This document shows positions 19,153 to 28,090 of a DNA stretch of 64,000 nt, piece by piece. Every line of letters begins with the position of its first letter. The stretch's first letter is position 1. The translations under genes were made by a program, and so were the position numbers. The notes under the pieces were generated by a model. The model did not search any database and was not told where the DNA came from. It worked only from the letters and a program-made list of their open reading frames with translations. The DNA comes from Sporosarcina sp. FSL K6-1522 (lineage in GTDB: Bacteria > Bacillota > Bacilli > Bacillales_A > Planococcaceae), in contig NZ_CP152019.1 in NCBI RefSeq assembly GCF_038622445.1, forward strand, positions 2,454,501-2,518,500, in the 5' to 3' direction.

Positions 19153-19188
19153 AACCCTACTAAGCTTTTTCGCTTAGTAGGGTTTTAT
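19153..19188 (+). terminator. Rho-independent terminator after sdhB
   Basis: AACCCTACTAAGC (19153-19165) and GCTTAGTAGGGTT (19172-19184) form a 13-bp perfect stem with a 6-nt loop, then T's. Confidence 0.92.
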
Positions 19189-19241
19189 TTTCTTTAGGGA
19201 CTGTCTACTTTATATTCCATTAGATGTTTGATAGAATAAAA

Positions 19242-19257
19242 GAATGAGTATTCATTC
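19242..19257 (+). promoter_or_regulatory. Second FadR-type operator, before the thioesterase gene
   Basis: GAATGA, GTAT, TCATTC is a perfect 6-bp inverted repeat with the same half-sites as the fadR operator at 7633-7650. It lies 27 bases before the acyl-CoA thioesterase start, where a repressor would block transcription. Confidence 0.6.
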
Positions 19258-19283
19258 ATTTCATTACTGGGGGAATTTATATA

Positions 19284-19733
19284 ATGAGAGCAGCTTACAT
19301 AACGGATTTTGAAACATGGAGTTCGGAATTTAGTTTTTCAATGGCGGTATCGGTCAGATTTTCAGAAACAGATATGTTTGGCCATTTGAACAATACGGTA
19401 CCGTTTGCGTATTTTGAATCTGCACGTATCGAATATTTTAAACAGATTGGTTTGATGGATAGCTGGCTCGATCCGTCTGGTGCAAATATTCCGGTTGTTG
19501 CCGACTTGCAATGCGATTATTTGAAGCAAGTCTATTTTGATGAGGCGCTGGATATTTACGTGAAAGCGGCTACGATTGGCAATAGCTCTATCGATGTCCA
19601 TTACATGGCAAAGAACGAAAAAGGGGAAATCGTCTTTACAGGCCGTGGATCGGTGGTGCAAATTGGGCGACAGACTGGCAAAGGTGTTCCATGGACGGAT
19701 GCAGACCGATTGCTTTTACAAGAAGCGAAATAA
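19284..19733 (+). CDS. Acyl-CoA thioesterase, 4HBT hotdog family
   Basis: A 149-residue single-hotdog thioesterase. The 4-hydroxybenzoyl-CoA thioesterase motif is clear: VRFSETDMFGHLNNTVPFAYFE in part (about residues 27-48), with the catalytic-type aspartate in ETDMFGH. It would hydrolyse acyl-CoA to free acid and CoA; chain length is unknown. The start follows TGGGGGAA. A FadR-type operator just upstream suggests control with fatty acid degradation. Confidence 0.82.
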   Translation: MRAAYITDFETWSSEFSFSMAVSVRFSETDMFGHLNNTVPFAYFESARIEYFKQIGLMDSWLDPSGANIPVVADLQCDYLKQVYFDEALDIYVKAATIGNSSIDVHYMAKNEKGEIVFTGRGSVVQIGRQTGKGVPWTDADRLLLQEAK

Positions 19734-19865
19734 GCAAAGTGCTAGAGCTTAGATTGTTTTTTTAAGATGAAGAACGTATACTTTCTGATTTTCTGATAAA
19801 CTAGCCGGCACAGCCTCCTTACCCTTCACATAGTTTAAAGTGAAAGCAGATAGGAGGGGCGCGTC

Positions 19866-20090
19866 TTGACAGAAGAATCGAAAAACCGTTCCTTGCTTAC
19901 GGCAAGGGAGCGAGAAATCTTTCATCTGCTCGTTGACGATCAAACGACAAAAGATATCGCGGGACGGCTCGGGATCAGTGAGAAAACGGTCCGGAACCAT
20001 ATCTCAAACACGATCCAAAAGCTAGGCGTTTCAGGTAGAGCACAAGCGATTGTCGAATTGTTGCGTCTGGGCGAATTGCAATTGCATTAA
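19866..20090 (+). CDS. gerE: Spore germination/coat regulator GerE
   Basis: A 74-residue protein consisting only of a LuxR-type helix-turn-helix, exactly GerE length. Key parts are LTAREREIFHLLVDDQTTKDIAGRL in pieces and GISEKTVRNHISN, ending in GVSGRAQAIVELLRLGEL. GerE is the last mother-cell regulator of sporulation, controlling coat genes. A TTG start follows AGGAGGGG. Its presence indicates a spore-former. The sdh-gerE-ysmB-racE order agrees with Bacillus. Confidence 0.92.
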   Translation: MTEESKNRSLLTAREREIFHLLVDDQTTKDIAGRLGISEKTVRNHISNTIQKLGVSGRAQAIVELLRLGELQLH

Positions 20091-20161
20091 AAGGTATTGC
20101 CATACGCGCTAAAAAGGGTGACAATAGGTAGACAGTATTCGTTTTCAGGGAGCTGGTTTAC

Positions 20162-20629
20162 TTGACGGAGCACATCATACCTAACGTACACAACACAGAA
20201 GAAGTTGCACGTATGGAAAAAGAATTGAGATATATTGCGGATATTATAAAGCAACAAGGCCGTAGAATTCTTAGTAATTACACGATTACACCGCCGCAAT
20301 TCATCGCTTTGCAATGGTTATTTGAACACGGTGATATGACGATTGGCGATTTGTCGAACAAAATGTATCTAGCATTCAGTACGACGACTGACTTAGTTGA
20401 TCGAATGGAAAGTAACAATCTTGTCAAGCGTGTGCGAGATCAGCAAGATCGTCGTGTCGTGCGAATTAACCTTCTCAGTGAAGGAGAGCGCGTAATCGAA
20501 GAAGTAATTGACAAACGTCGAGAGTATTTGAACAGCGTCTTAGCCAATTTTGAAGAGAAGGAAGTTAAAGAGCTGTCCTATTTACTCATTAAATTGCATG
20601 AAGAAATGAAAGAGGATTTGAGGGATTAA
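20162..20629 (+). CDS. ysmB: MarR-family regulator (YsmB-like)
   Basis: A 155-residue MarR-type winged-helix regulator with the core ITPPQFIALQWLFEHGDMTI, LSNKMYLAFSTTTDLVDRME and the wing VKRVRDQQDRRVVRINL. The N-terminal and C-terminal helices for dimerisation are present. A TTG start follows GGGAGC. It directly abuts racE (1 base apart), the same position as ysmB in B. subtilis. Ligand unknown. Confidence 0.85.
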   Translation: MTEHIIPNVHNTEEVARMEKELRYIADIIKQQGRRILSNYTITPPQFIALQWLFEHGDMTIGDLSNKMYLAFSTTTDLVDRMESNNLVKRVRDQQDRRVVRINLLSEGERVIEEVIDKRREYLNSVLANFEEKEVKELSYLLIKLHEEMKEDLRD

Positions 20630-20630
20630 A

Positions 20631-21425
20631 GTGGAACCGCCAATCGGAGTAATAGATTCGGGTGTCGGTGGTCTAACTGTAGTAAAAGAGCTACTGAACA
20701 GATTACCAAATGAACCAATTGTATATATCGGAGACGATGCGCGTTGTCCATATGGGCCGCGGGCGGTTGAAGAAATAAAAGCATTTACAATGGAAATGGC
20801 GTCAGCACTTGCTGAAAAGGGGATTAAAATGCTCGTCATCGCTTGCAATACAGCTACGGCTGCTGCACTCGATGATTTACGAGCATTTTTCCCTTTTCCG
20901 ATAGTTGGTGTCATTGAGCCGGGTGCACGTGCAGCAGTCAATGCATCTCAAACGGATGAAATCGCTGTACTGGGAACTGTTGGGACGGTTAACAGTGGCG
21001 CCTATGAGGACGCGATCCATAGACTAGTTCCTAAGGCGAAGGTGCATTCGCTGGCATGTCCAGCGTTTGTCCCCATCGTTGAGAGCGGGCAGTACAAGTC
21101 CGAACATGCAAGCACCATTGTGAAACAGACACTGGAGCCATTGCAGCAGGTTGATTTTGATACAGCTATACTTGGCTGTACGCATTATCCACTTCTGCAG
21201 CACCATATTCAACAGCATTTGCCAGGTACTGTCCGCATCATATCATCTGCAATCGAGACGGTGCATGATGTAGAGCGCCTATTGCACTTGAATAGTATTG
21301 AGCGTTTAGAGACTCGTAAAGTGTCCCCCGTCTTTTATACGACAGGCGAGTTGGACAAGTTCCGTTCAATTGTCGCTGATTGGTTGTCGATTGATAAGCT
21401 AGATGTTAGGCAAATCGAATTATAA
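20631..21425 (+). CDS. racE: Glutamate racemase
   Basis: A 264-residue glutamate racemase that supplies D-glutamate for peptidoglycan. The signature IGVIDSGVGGLTVVKEL begins the protein, the first catalytic cysteine is in VIACNTATAAAL (about residue 73) and the second in ILGCTHYPLL (about 185). A GTG start is likely, with GAGGG at the end of ysmB serving as ribosome site. A terminator follows. Confidence 0.94.
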   Translation: MEPPIGVIDSGVGGLTVVKELLNRLPNEPIVYIGDDARCPYGPRAVEEIKAFTMEMASALAEKGIKMLVIACNTATAAALDDLRAFFPFPIVGVIEPGARAAVNASQTDEIAVLGTVGTVNSGAYEDAIHRLVPKAKVHSLACPAFVPIVESGQYKSEHASTIVKQTLEPLQQVDFDTAILGCTHYPLLQHHIQQHLPGTVRIISSAIETVHDVERLLHLNSIERLETRKVSPVFYTTGELDKFRSIVADWLSIDKLDVRQIEL

Positions 21426-21428
21426 CGG

Positions 21429-21461
21429 CTCGGGTGCCCCAATTTGGGATACCCGAGTTTT
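21429..21461 (+). terminator. Rho-independent terminator after racE
   Basis: CTCGGGT (21429-21435) pairs with ACCCGAG (21451-21457), with further pairing CCCAA/TTGGG inside, then four T's. Confidence 0.82.
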
Positions 21462-21523
21462 GCGTATGTGAAATGGATTATGATAAGATGAATGCGCAAA
21501 CTTGAAGGGTGGAATTTTTTATA

Positions 21524-22279
21524 ATGAGACATGATGGAAGAAATGCTGAGACGATTCGTCCAGTAACGATTGAAACCGATTATTTGATGCATCCGGAAGG
21601 ATCTGTGCTGATTACGGTTGGGAATACAAAAGTGATTTGTACGGCGACAGTAGAGGAGCGGGTACCTCCATTTTTACGTGGAAGCGGAAAAGGTTGGGTA
21701 ACAGCGGAGTATTCGATGCTACCACGTGCGACAGGACAACGTACGCAACGCGAATCTTCAAGAGGGAAGGTGAATGGCCGTACAATGGAAATTCAGCGCT
21801 TAATAGGCCGTGCATTACGTGCTGTTACGAACTTAGAGGCGTTAGGAGAGCGGACGATTTGGGTAGACTGTGACGTCATTCAGGCGGACGGTGGAACGCG
21901 TACAGCATCGATTACGGGTGCATTCGTTGCGATGACAATGGCAATCGCTAAATTGCATGAAGCTAAAGCGTTTACGACGTTCCCAATTGCCGATTACTTG
22001 GCGGCAACAAGTGTAGGGAAGACGAATGATGGTCAACTGATCTTGGATCTCGATTATGTGGAGGATTCGTCTGCTGCAGTCGATATGAACGTTGTCATGA
22101 CAGGTGCAGGCGCATTTGTCGAGTTGCAAGGAACAGGTGAGGAATCGACATTCACACGTGATGAAATGAATGGCTTGGTGACACTTGCGGAACAAGGGAT
22201 TCACCAATTATTTGCAGTGCAAACAGAAGCGCTTACTTCAACAGCGGCGCTAATCGGCCAGAAAGAAGAGGAGCAATGA
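21524..22279 (+). CDS. rph: Ribonuclease PH
   Basis: A 251-residue phosphorolytic 3'-5' exoribonuclease that trims tRNA 3' ends. Family hallmarks are [13 protein letters not shown] at the start, [15 protein letters not shown] (about residues 56-70), RIQRLIGR-type [13 protein letters not shown] and [17 protein letters not shown]. The start is the ATG following AAGGGTGG rather than an upstream TTG. It overlaps rdgB by one base, indicating co-translation. Confidence 0.95.
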   Translation: MRHDGRNAETIRPVTIETDYLMHPEGSVLITVGNTKVICTATVEERVPPFLRGSGKGWVTAEYSMLPRATGQRTQRESSRGKVNGRTMEIQRLIGRALRAVTNLEALGERTIWVDCDVIQADGGTRTASITGAFVAMTMAIAKLHEAKAFTTFPIADYLAATSVGKTNDGQLILDLDYVEDSSAAVDMNVVMTGAGAFVELQGTGEESTFTRDEMNGLVTLAEQGIHQLFAVQTEALTSTAALIGQKEEEQ

Positions 22280-22878
22280 TGAAAGAAGTACTCATCGCTA
22301 CAAATAACCGAGGGAAAGCAAAAGATTTTGAGACATTATTTCAGCCGTTTGGTGTACAAGTCCTAACATTGAATGATATTGAAGAAGCCATCGATGTAGA
22401 AGAGACAGGTGTCACATTTGAAGAAAATGCGATATTGAAAGCTGAAACGGTTGCACGTTTGTTGAATAAAATCGTGATTGCAGATGATAGTGGACTTGAG
22501 ATTGATGCGCTAAATGGCGCTCCAGGCGTTTATTCGGCGCGTTATGCGGGTACGGAGAAGAGTGACGAGGCCAATATCGACAAAGTACTAGCGGAGCTGG
22601 GAACAGTGCCTACAGAGGGGCGTACAGCACGCTTCCGCTGTGTGCTAGCAGTAGCTGGTCCTGGCCTTCAAACAGAGACGTTTTCAGGTAGCTGTGAAGG
22701 TTTGATTCACACGGAGCGCAAGGGGACAAACGGTTTTGGTTATGACCCGATTTTTTATGTGCCTGAGCAGGAGCGAATGATGGCCGAACTATCGCCTGAA
22801 GAGAAGAGTTTGATTTCACATCGGGGGGCGGCGTTAGCGAAGTTGAAAGTGAAGCTACCACAATTTATCCAACAGTAA
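22279..22878 (+). CDS. rdgB: XTP/dITP diphosphatase (RdgB/HAM1 family)
   Basis: A 199-residue nucleotide house-cleaning pyrophosphatase that removes ITP, dITP and XTP. The N-terminal IATNNRGKAKDFETL, IADDSGLEIDALNGAPGVYSARYAG in parts, and GTNGFGYDPIFYVP match the family. Two adjacent ATGs are possible; the second is preferred because AAGAGGAG lies 5 nt upstream. The rph-rdgB-ysnB order is as in B. subtilis. Confidence 0.94.
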   Translation: MKEVLIATNNRGKAKDFETLFQPFGVQVLTLNDIEEAIDVEETGVTFEENAILKAETVARLLNKIVIADDSGLEIDALNGAPGVYSARYAGTEKSDEANIDKVLAELGTVPTEGRTARFRCVLAVAGPGLQTETFSGSCEGLIHTERKGTNGFGYDPIFYVPEQERMMAELSPEEKSLISHRGAALAKLKVKLPQFIQQ

Positions 22879-22902
22879 TGGGTAGTAAGCTCGACTGGTT
22901 TG

Positions 22903-22946
22903 ACTATAATCAGAGGTAGGGAGAGCCTCCTCTGATTGTAGTTTTA
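22903..22946 (+). terminator. Rho-independent terminator after rdgB
   Basis: ACTATAATCAGAGG (22903-22916) pairs with CCTCTGATTGTAGT (22929-22942) over 14 bp with one G-T pair, then T's. Confidence 0.85.
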
Positions 22947-22973
22947 CTTTATGAAAGGGGTAGGTGAACATGA

Positions 22974-23468
22974 ATGAAAATTGTTGTTATGAGTGATTCG
23001 CACGGGGATAAGGAAACGGTGAAAGCCGTATCTACTCTATCCGCAGATGCGATGTTTCATTGTGGAGATAGTGAACTAGCATACGATGATCCGGTTTTGC
23101 ATACAATGCATCGAGTGCGTGGTAATTGTGATTATGATGCAAGCTTCCCGGCGTCTGTTGTTGTCGATGTGCAAGGGAAGAAAGTATTAGCGGTTCACGG
23201 GCATGAGCATGCTGTAAAGCAATCATTGATGAGGCTTTATTATAGCGCTAAAGAGCTTGGGGCTAATATTGTGTTATTCGGTCATTCACATCTATACGGT
23301 GCGGAGATGCAAGACGGCATTCTATTTCTAAATCCAGGTAGCACGATGCAGCCAAGAGGCGGCAAAAAGGCGACATATGCAGTAGTAGAATGGGACGAAA
23401 CTGTACGTGTGACATTCAAAAATATGCAACATGAAATAGTGGAGTTAACTGAAATAAAAAACTTTTGA
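22974..23468 (+). CDS. ysnB: Metallophosphoesterase (YsnB/YfcE-like)
   Basis: A 164-residue calcineurin-like phosphoesterase. The five metal-binding blocks are visible: MSDSHGD, HCGDSE, RGNCD, VHGHEH and FGHSHLYG. Proteins of this size hydrolyse phosphodiesters in vitro; the cell substrate is not known. It follows rdgB and ends just before the tRNA promoter. Confidence 0.9.
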   Translation: MKIVVMSDSHGDKETVKAVSTLSADAMFHCGDSELAYDDPVLHTMHRVRGNCDYDASFPASVVVDVQGKKVLAVHGHEHAVKQSLMRLYYSAKELGANIVLFGHSHLYGAEMQDGILFLNPGSTMQPRGGKKATYAVVEWDETVRVTFKNMQHEIVELTEIKNF

Positions 23469-23475
23469 AATGTCG

Positions 23476-23504
23476 TTGACTTTTGTTGAATTAAGATCTA
23501 TACT
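23476..23504 (+). promoter_or_regulatory. Sigma-A promoter for tRNA-Arg
   Basis: TTGACT (23476-23481), 17 bp, TATACT (23499-23504), 40 bases before the tRNA 5' end. Confidence 0.75.
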
Positions 23505-23544
23505 AATATTTGTCCTTAGCGATCAGATGATTACTAAAGTACAT

Positions 23545-23623
<79 letters not shown>

Positions 23624-23664
23624 AAATCAGTCACAAACCATTGATACAATTGGATTTGTGAGAA

Positions 23665-23692
23665 ACTAGGGATTCGGTCAGGGCTTCGGTCA
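23665..23692. promoter_or_regulatory. Candidate integrase arm-type sites, left end
   Basis: ACTAGGGATTCGGTCA (23665-23680) recurs as an exact inverted copy at 38283-38298 near the other end. A partial copy CTTCGGTCA (23684-23692) follows it in direct orientation. Short repeats just inside both ends of a tyrosine-integrase element are typical of arm-type binding sites. AGGGATTC here can also pair with GAATCCCT at 23701-23708 ahead of T's, so a terminator (23668-23712) overlaps. Confidence 0.6.
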
Positions 23693-23787
23693 CTGGTGCA
23701 GAATCCCTTTTTTATTACCCTTAGAAATTACGTGAATAGCGTACCGAAATTATCTTCCAATTCAACTGAATGGAGGATTTTTTTATT

Positions 23788-24768
23788 ATGACGAAAAAGA
23801 CGGGATTATTTGACGTGGATTTCACACTGACAACTAAAGAGTTTACCGCATCTATTAAAGGGGAGAAGGCAACTACGGCTCACTACAAGCCTTTTTCGGA
23901 AGCTTTAGGAACTATTATCAACCAAATGCAGGTGAGTGGCTACCGCCCCCGTACTATCAAAGATTACGATACAGTCTTGATGAATTTCGCAAAGAGTACA
24001 GGGATTCTCTATTTAGAAGAGGTTACTGTAGATACTATCTACTCGTGGTTAGATTCCATGCATGTAGTAAATCAAACAAAGCTAACACGCTTAAAGGTTC
24101 TGAAATCGTTCCTAAGCAAGTGTTTCACCAATGGTTGGCTAAGCTTGAACTTTTGGCAATCAATCAACGTGAAGGTAGATAAGAAGGTTAAAAAGGGTGC
24201 AAAGCCAAATGACATTGCAATCCTAGTGTCATTAATTGATAAAAGTACATTCATTGGTCTAAGGGATGTGACTGCTATTTTAACAATGTATAAAACGGGG
24301 ATTCGTATAAACACGTTAGGGCAGCTGAATGAAGGACATATTGATTGGGAAAATAAGATACTTGTCCTAGATGGAGCGATATTGAAAAACCACCAAGTGT
24401 TGAAGTTGCCGATAGATGACCAGTTAGTAAGTCTGTATCGAGTGCTGATTCAATGTAATGACAGGATAAGGGAACACTACGGAGTAAGTAATACCAACTT
24501 ATTTATATCTTCAAGGGCAACGACGTTGAATACAAAATCCACTAACAATGCTATTTCGAAGCAACTTACCAAATATGCTAAACGATTTGGATTGGAAAAT
24601 ATCAATGCACATGCTCTTAGAAGGGCGTATGCAAAGAATCTACATGACAATGGAGCGAGTGTGGCATTAATCAGTAAGGCTCTTGGTCATTCAGATTTAG
24701 CCGTGACCACGCAGTATTTGGATTTAGATGTAGAGGAAGTAGCGAAGGATTTGAGAGAGTACCTATAA
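23788..24768 (+). CDS. int: Tyrosine-type site-specific integrase
   Basis: A 326-residue tyrosine recombinase. It has an N-terminal core-binding (SAM-like) domain (about residues 45-125) and a catalytic domain with arginine in MYKTGIRINTLGQL, H-x-x-R in NAHALRRAYAKN, histidine in LGHSDLAVTT and the nucleophile in QYLDLD near the C-terminus. The GTxR region has INT in place of the usual E following the arginine. The ATG is chosen because GGAGG lies 11 nt before it. Its place beside the tRNA attachment site shows it integrates this element. Confidence 0.92.
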   Translation: MTKKTGLFDVDFTLTTKEFTASIKGEKATTAHYKPFSEALGTIINQMQVSGYRPRTIKDYDTVLMNFAKSTGILYLEEVTVDTIYSWLDSMHVVNQTKLTRLKVLKSFLSKCFTNGWLSLNFWQSINVKVDKKVKKGAKPNDIAILVSLIDKSTFIGLRDVTAILTMYKTGIRINTLGQLNEGHIDWENKILVLDGAILKNHQVLKLPIDDQLVSLYRVLIQCNDRIREHYGVSNTNLFISSRATTLNTKSTNNAISKQLTKYAKRFGLENINAHALRRAYAKNLHDNGASVALISKALGHSDLAVTTQYLDLDVEEVAKDLREYL

Positions 24769-24868
24769 GTATTAATGGCTGTCTACGCCTTAGTTTCAAG
24801 GTTACTTGAGTCTTTGATGTAGGCAGTCATTTTATGTTTATGTAGTCTTTTTAAACTGTGATTCTTTA

Positions 24869-24897
24869 TTGACATATCAACCTTGTTGTATTACTAT
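24869..24897 (+). promoter_or_regulatory. Sigma-A promoter before the ribbon-helix-helix gene
   Basis: TTGACA (24869-24874), 17 bp, TACTAT (24892-24897), 52 bases before the start codon. It is close to consensus and would drive the element's early genes. Confidence 0.65.
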
Positions 24898-24949
24898 TTA
24901 CTTAATAGTTGTATTGATAAATAATACTTTTTTTATAGGAGGTAGTTTT

Positions 24950-25480
24950 ATGGGGAATGTTCCAAAAACAATTAGTTTTAGAACTGATGAAATAACAACA
25001 CAGAAAATGGAGAAAATCAGACAGCTTGTATTCGAAGGTAGAGATGTTAGTAACGCATTAATATTAAGAACGGCGATAGACTTCCTTCATGATAATTATG
25101 GAAAAGGGATATCTGCTACTGAAGATATACTTGAAATAGTAGAGGCGTATATCAAAGTAGCTTATTTAAGTAGACCACAAGTTGATTTAAAAGGATTAGG
25201 TGATTTCCTAGGAGAAGTGAAGGAAGTTTACGATGAGCAATATCCAGTAGAAACTTTGGAAATAGCAAAGTTATACGATGACGAAAACCCTATTACGGTA
25301 GCTCAACTAATAAGATTTAGCAATAGGATGCTTCCAGAAACATTTTTAAGAATTATGGAAGTTGATGAAGTAGAATATGTTGACCTCCCAGATGATGAAT
25401 TAGCGGATTTTCTTCTAAAAAAGTTTTCAGAGGATAGTTTTAGGGAAAAGGCACAAACATTATTCAAGATGATTTTTTAA
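24950..25480 (+). CDS. Ribbon-helix-helix-like protein of the element
   Basis: A 176-residue acidic protein. The first 45 residues, with the strand PKTISFRTDE followed by two helices (TTQKMEKIRQLV and SNALILRTAIDFLHDNYG), look like a ribbon-helix-helix DNA-binding domain. The rest is helical and unrecognised. The ATG follows AGGAGG by 6 nt; an 81-nt in-frame extension upstream covers the promoter and is not coding. As the first gene after the integrase it may be a repressor or partition-like factor, but this is inference. Confidence 0.6.
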   Translation: MGNVPKTISFRTDEITTQKMEKIRQLVFEGRDVSNALILRTAIDFLHDNYGKGISATEDILEIVEAYIKVAYLSRPQVDLKGLGDFLGEVKEVYDEQYPVETLEIAKLYDDENPITVAQLIRFSNRMLPETFLRIMEVDEVEYVDLPDDELADFLLKKFSEDSFREKAQTLFKMIF

Positions 25481-25595
25481 GCGTATTAATAATTGGGGAT
25501 TAAATAATGAAATGCCTTGAAGTATAGTGATGGTGAATTTACTAGGTTTACCTATCAATACGTTTTTAGGTATAGACAACTGGAGGAAGAAACTA

Positions 25596-25943
25596 ATGGA
25601 AAAACAATTTATTAATGATGGATTAGATGAGCTTTTGGGGGCTGATGATATCGTTATGTCACAAGTTGCATCATCGGAATATGAGGATTTAATGGTAAAA
25701 GCATTATCCCCATATTATCGAGAATACTTAGTTAATCGTTATAAAAAATTAATTATTGATTGTATCAAGTATGATAATAATACTCATCTTATTGATGAGT
25801 ATATTGTTGATAGTGCAGAAGCAATGAGTTGTTCCGATGAAGAGATTGCTCGAAAGTTAAAAGAAAACATAGCATTAAAGCGAGATGAAGTTGAAGGTGA
25901 TTATCTAAATGAACTTTTTGCTGCCGCTACACTGTATCCGTAA
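25596..25943 (+). CDS. Hypothetical protein
   Basis: A 115-residue acidic, helix-rich protein starting MEKQFINDGLDELLG. GGAGG lies 9 nt before the ATG; a longer frame starting 23 codons earlier lacks a ribosome site. I recognise no family. It lies between the ribbon-helix-helix-like gene and the helicase, with a terminator after it. Confidence 0.6.
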   Translation: MEKQFINDGLDELLGADDIVMSQVASSEYEDLMVKALSPYYREYLVNRYKKLIIDCIKYDNNTHLIDEYIVDSAEAMSCSDEEIARKLKENIALKRDEVEGDYLNELFAAATLYP

Positions 25944-26008
25944 AATTGTGATTTTACTTAGCGGATGGAAAAGAGTTTTTGAATGATTTTTTTAACTAAT
26001 CCGAATGT

Positions 26009-26036
26009 GAGTGTGAGCTAATGCTTGCACTCTTTT
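26009..26036 (+). terminator. Probable terminator upstream of the helicase gene
   Basis: GAGTGTGAGC (26009-26018) pairs with GCTTGCACTC (26023-26032) with two wobble pairs, then TTTT. It ends the short upstream unit; the helicase ribosome site starts about 15 bases later. Confidence 0.6.
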
Positions 26037-26064
26037 CTATTTTTAAGAAAAAAGGAGATTTATT

Positions 26065-27561
26065 ATGCTAAACAAACAGATTAAACATACAATTACAGAT
26101 GAGATTGGCGACAGTTATCAACTATGGAAAAAGGGTGACATTGTAAGTGTTTCGGGAGGGACGGGGAGTGGTAAAAGTTATTTTATTCGAGAAACATTGG
26201 CTGAGTTTGCCAAACAACATAATGAACTAATTCTATATCTGGTTCCTAGGGTGCAGCTTAAAAAGCAAATTGAAGCTACTCTTGAAGAGGAGGGCATAAC
26301 AAATATAACCGTGAAGATGTATCAAAGCATTGAGGGTATTTGCAAATCACATGGAGGTAACAATGAATGGCTAAATGCTTTCAAATATGTAGTATGTGAT
26401 GAGTCACACTACTTTTTAGGCGATTCACAATTTAACCACTATACTGATATGTCATTGACACATGTTTTATCAGCTACTCATACTATTACACTGCTGTTAA
26501 GTGCAACTGGTGAAACAATTTTAAGTTATATTGAAAAGTTCTATAAAGAGAGAAAGATAATTAGATATAGCTTAGAACGTGATTATAGCTATATTCAAAA
26601 AATAGAGGCATATCAATCCGATGAATATTTATTTGAGGCAATGGATTGGTTGCTAAAAAACAATTATAAGACATTGGTATTTATTCAAAGTGCTGAGAAA
26701 GCGTATGAGCTATTTAGAAGGTATGAACAGTACGCAACATTTGTTTGTGGAGAACAGAGTGAATACCATAAGTTTGTTGATAAATGTAAAGTGGATACTA
26801 TTATAAATAGCTCAACATTTGATTCTCTATTTTTAATTGCAACTTCCGTATTAGATGTAGGCGTCGATATCAAAGATGATAGCATTAATCATATTATAAT
26901 TGATATGTTAGACACAGATACATTTATCCAGTGCTTGGGTAGAAAAAGGTTATCTCGTGAAAAAGAAGAGAACGTTTATTTGTTATTCAGAAACTATACC
27001 AATCAACAAATAAATGGATATGCTAGTATGGAAGCTAACCGAGTGGAAGTGGGTAAACTCTTTTATGGCGCTTCTATTGAATCTGATAATAAAGTTCAGA
27101 GGCGAAGAGGAATGAGCGACATATTCTATATGGATGCTTCTGGGGAAGTCAAAGTAAACGATATGAAGTATATAAAATCAGCAATTAATTTAAAAAGATA
27201 CAGACGCTATGTACAACAGCCCCAAGGTTATTTAAATGAAATTGCTACCTTATTGAACTATCCAGATAAGGTATATATCCTTGATTTCCTAGAAGATAGA
27301 AAATCGAAGATATCAATTTTGGAGAAATACGTTGACGTTAAGTTTTATTCATCCTCAGAAGCAAAAGTAGTATTAAATGAGTTGAAGTTGAAGAATCCTG
27401 ATACAAAAAAAGTGGTGAAAGACTTTGGCGTTGCTAATAGAATATTATCAAATGGAGGATATTCATTTGAATTTATAAATTATAAAGGTTATGTAATAGA
27501 TTCAAATGGAAAGAAGAAACAGACTAGAATTTACACAATAATAGGGTTTGAGACAAAATAG
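26065..27561 (+). CDS. Superfamily 2 helicase of the element
   Basis: A 498-residue DEAD/DEAH-type helicase. Motif I is SGGTGSGKSYF (about residue 31), motif Ia-like YLVPRVQLKKQI, motif II CDESHYF (DESH, about 110), motif III LLLSATGE, motif V TSVLDVGVDI and motif VI QCLGRKRL. The last 170 residues are specific to it. It may unwind DNA for replication of the excised element; a large hairpin lies directly downstream. The start follows AAAAGGAG. A defence or restriction role is possible, but no nuclease partner is adjacent. Confidence 0.8.
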   Translation: MLNKQIKHTITDEIGDSYQLWKKGDIVSVSGGTGSGKSYFIRETLAEFAKQHNELILYLVPRVQLKKQIEATLEEEGITNITVKMYQSIEGICKSHGGNNEWLNAFKYVVCDESHYFLGDSQFNHYTDMSLTHVLSATHTITLLLSATGETILSYIEKFYKERKIIRYSLERDYSYIQKIEAYQSDEYLFEAMDWLLKNNYKTLVFIQSAEKAYELFRRYEQYATFVCGEQSEYHKFVDKCKVDTIINSSTFDSLFLIATSVLDVGVDIKDDSINHIIIDMLDTDTFIQCLGRKRLSREKEENVYLLFRNYTNQQINGYASMEANRVEVGKLFYGASIESDNKVQRRRGMSDIFYMDASGEVKVNDMKYIKSAINLKRYRRYVQQPQGYLNEIATLLNYPDKVYILDFLEDRKSKISILEKYVDVKFYSSSEAKVVLNELKLKNPDTKKVVKDFGVANRILSNGGYSFEFINYKGYVIDSNGKKKQTRIYTIIGFETK

Positions 27562-27636
27562 ACACCAGCCTTAATAAGCCTATAGTTCATTTTGTCTTAA
27601 GTTGTAATGGAAGAGTATATTACCTCGTCGAGGGGT

Positions 27637-27726
27637 TTGGGGACGGACGAAAAGCGTGTTTTTCGAATTGAATTTATCGGGAGCGAAGCGGTAGATAAAA
27701 CAATTCAAAAACCGCAACGTCCCCAA
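27637..27726. repeat. Large imperfect palindrome, candidate origin or structured RNA
   Basis: TTGGGGACG (27637-27645) pairs with CGTCCCCAA (27718-27726). An inner arm pairs GCG-GTTTTT-GAATTG with CAATTC-AAAAAC-CGC with single-base bulges, and the tip pairs TTTATC (27673-27678) with GATAAA (27694-27699) around a GC-rich 15-nt loop. The roughly 90-nt structure is stronger than a terminator and not followed by a T tract. Next to a helicase gene it could be a replication or transfer origin, or a small RNA. Confidence 0.5.
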
Positions 27727-27922
27727 GAACTTTAATAGAAATTCAAATTGGGTGAAAAAGTTTTATCATATGTATTTTTACTAGCACATCATTAATTTGT
27801 TGTGCTTTTTCATTTGTTCAATCTTAATCACAAACCCTAAGATACGAGAAAAATATATGAATCATACTGATGTACTAGACAACGCAGGCGGATTACTATT
27901 GTCGCCTAACTTTGAGTGAGCC

Positions 27923-28045
27923 ATGAACAACTGTAACGAGCCTCTAGAAGCGTTTACCGAGCCTGTGGGTGTTGAGAATGAAGTAGAGAAATCATTCTGT
28001 CTAATCATTGATACAGAGCTGTCTGTGAAGCTTGTGAGAGCATAA
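27923..28045 (+). CDS. Possible small protein (40 aa)
   Basis: A reading frame beginning MNNCNEPLEAFTEP and ending LSVKLVRA. There is only a weak GAGTGAG upstream as ribosome site. Composition is protein-like but the frame is short; it could be chance. Confidence 0.2.
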   Translation: MNNCNEPLEAFTEPVGVENEVEKSFCLIIDTELSVKLVRA

Positions 28046-28048
28046 CAA

Positions 28049-28090
28049 AAGGGCTTGTGTGTATAGTTGTATCCATACCTACAAGCCCTT
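28049..28090. terminator. Terminator of the reverse-strand zinc-binding gene
   Basis: AAGGGCTTGT (28049-28058) pairs with ACAAGCCCTT (28081-28090) around a 22-nt loop. On the minus strand it is followed by a short T tract. Confidence 0.65.
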
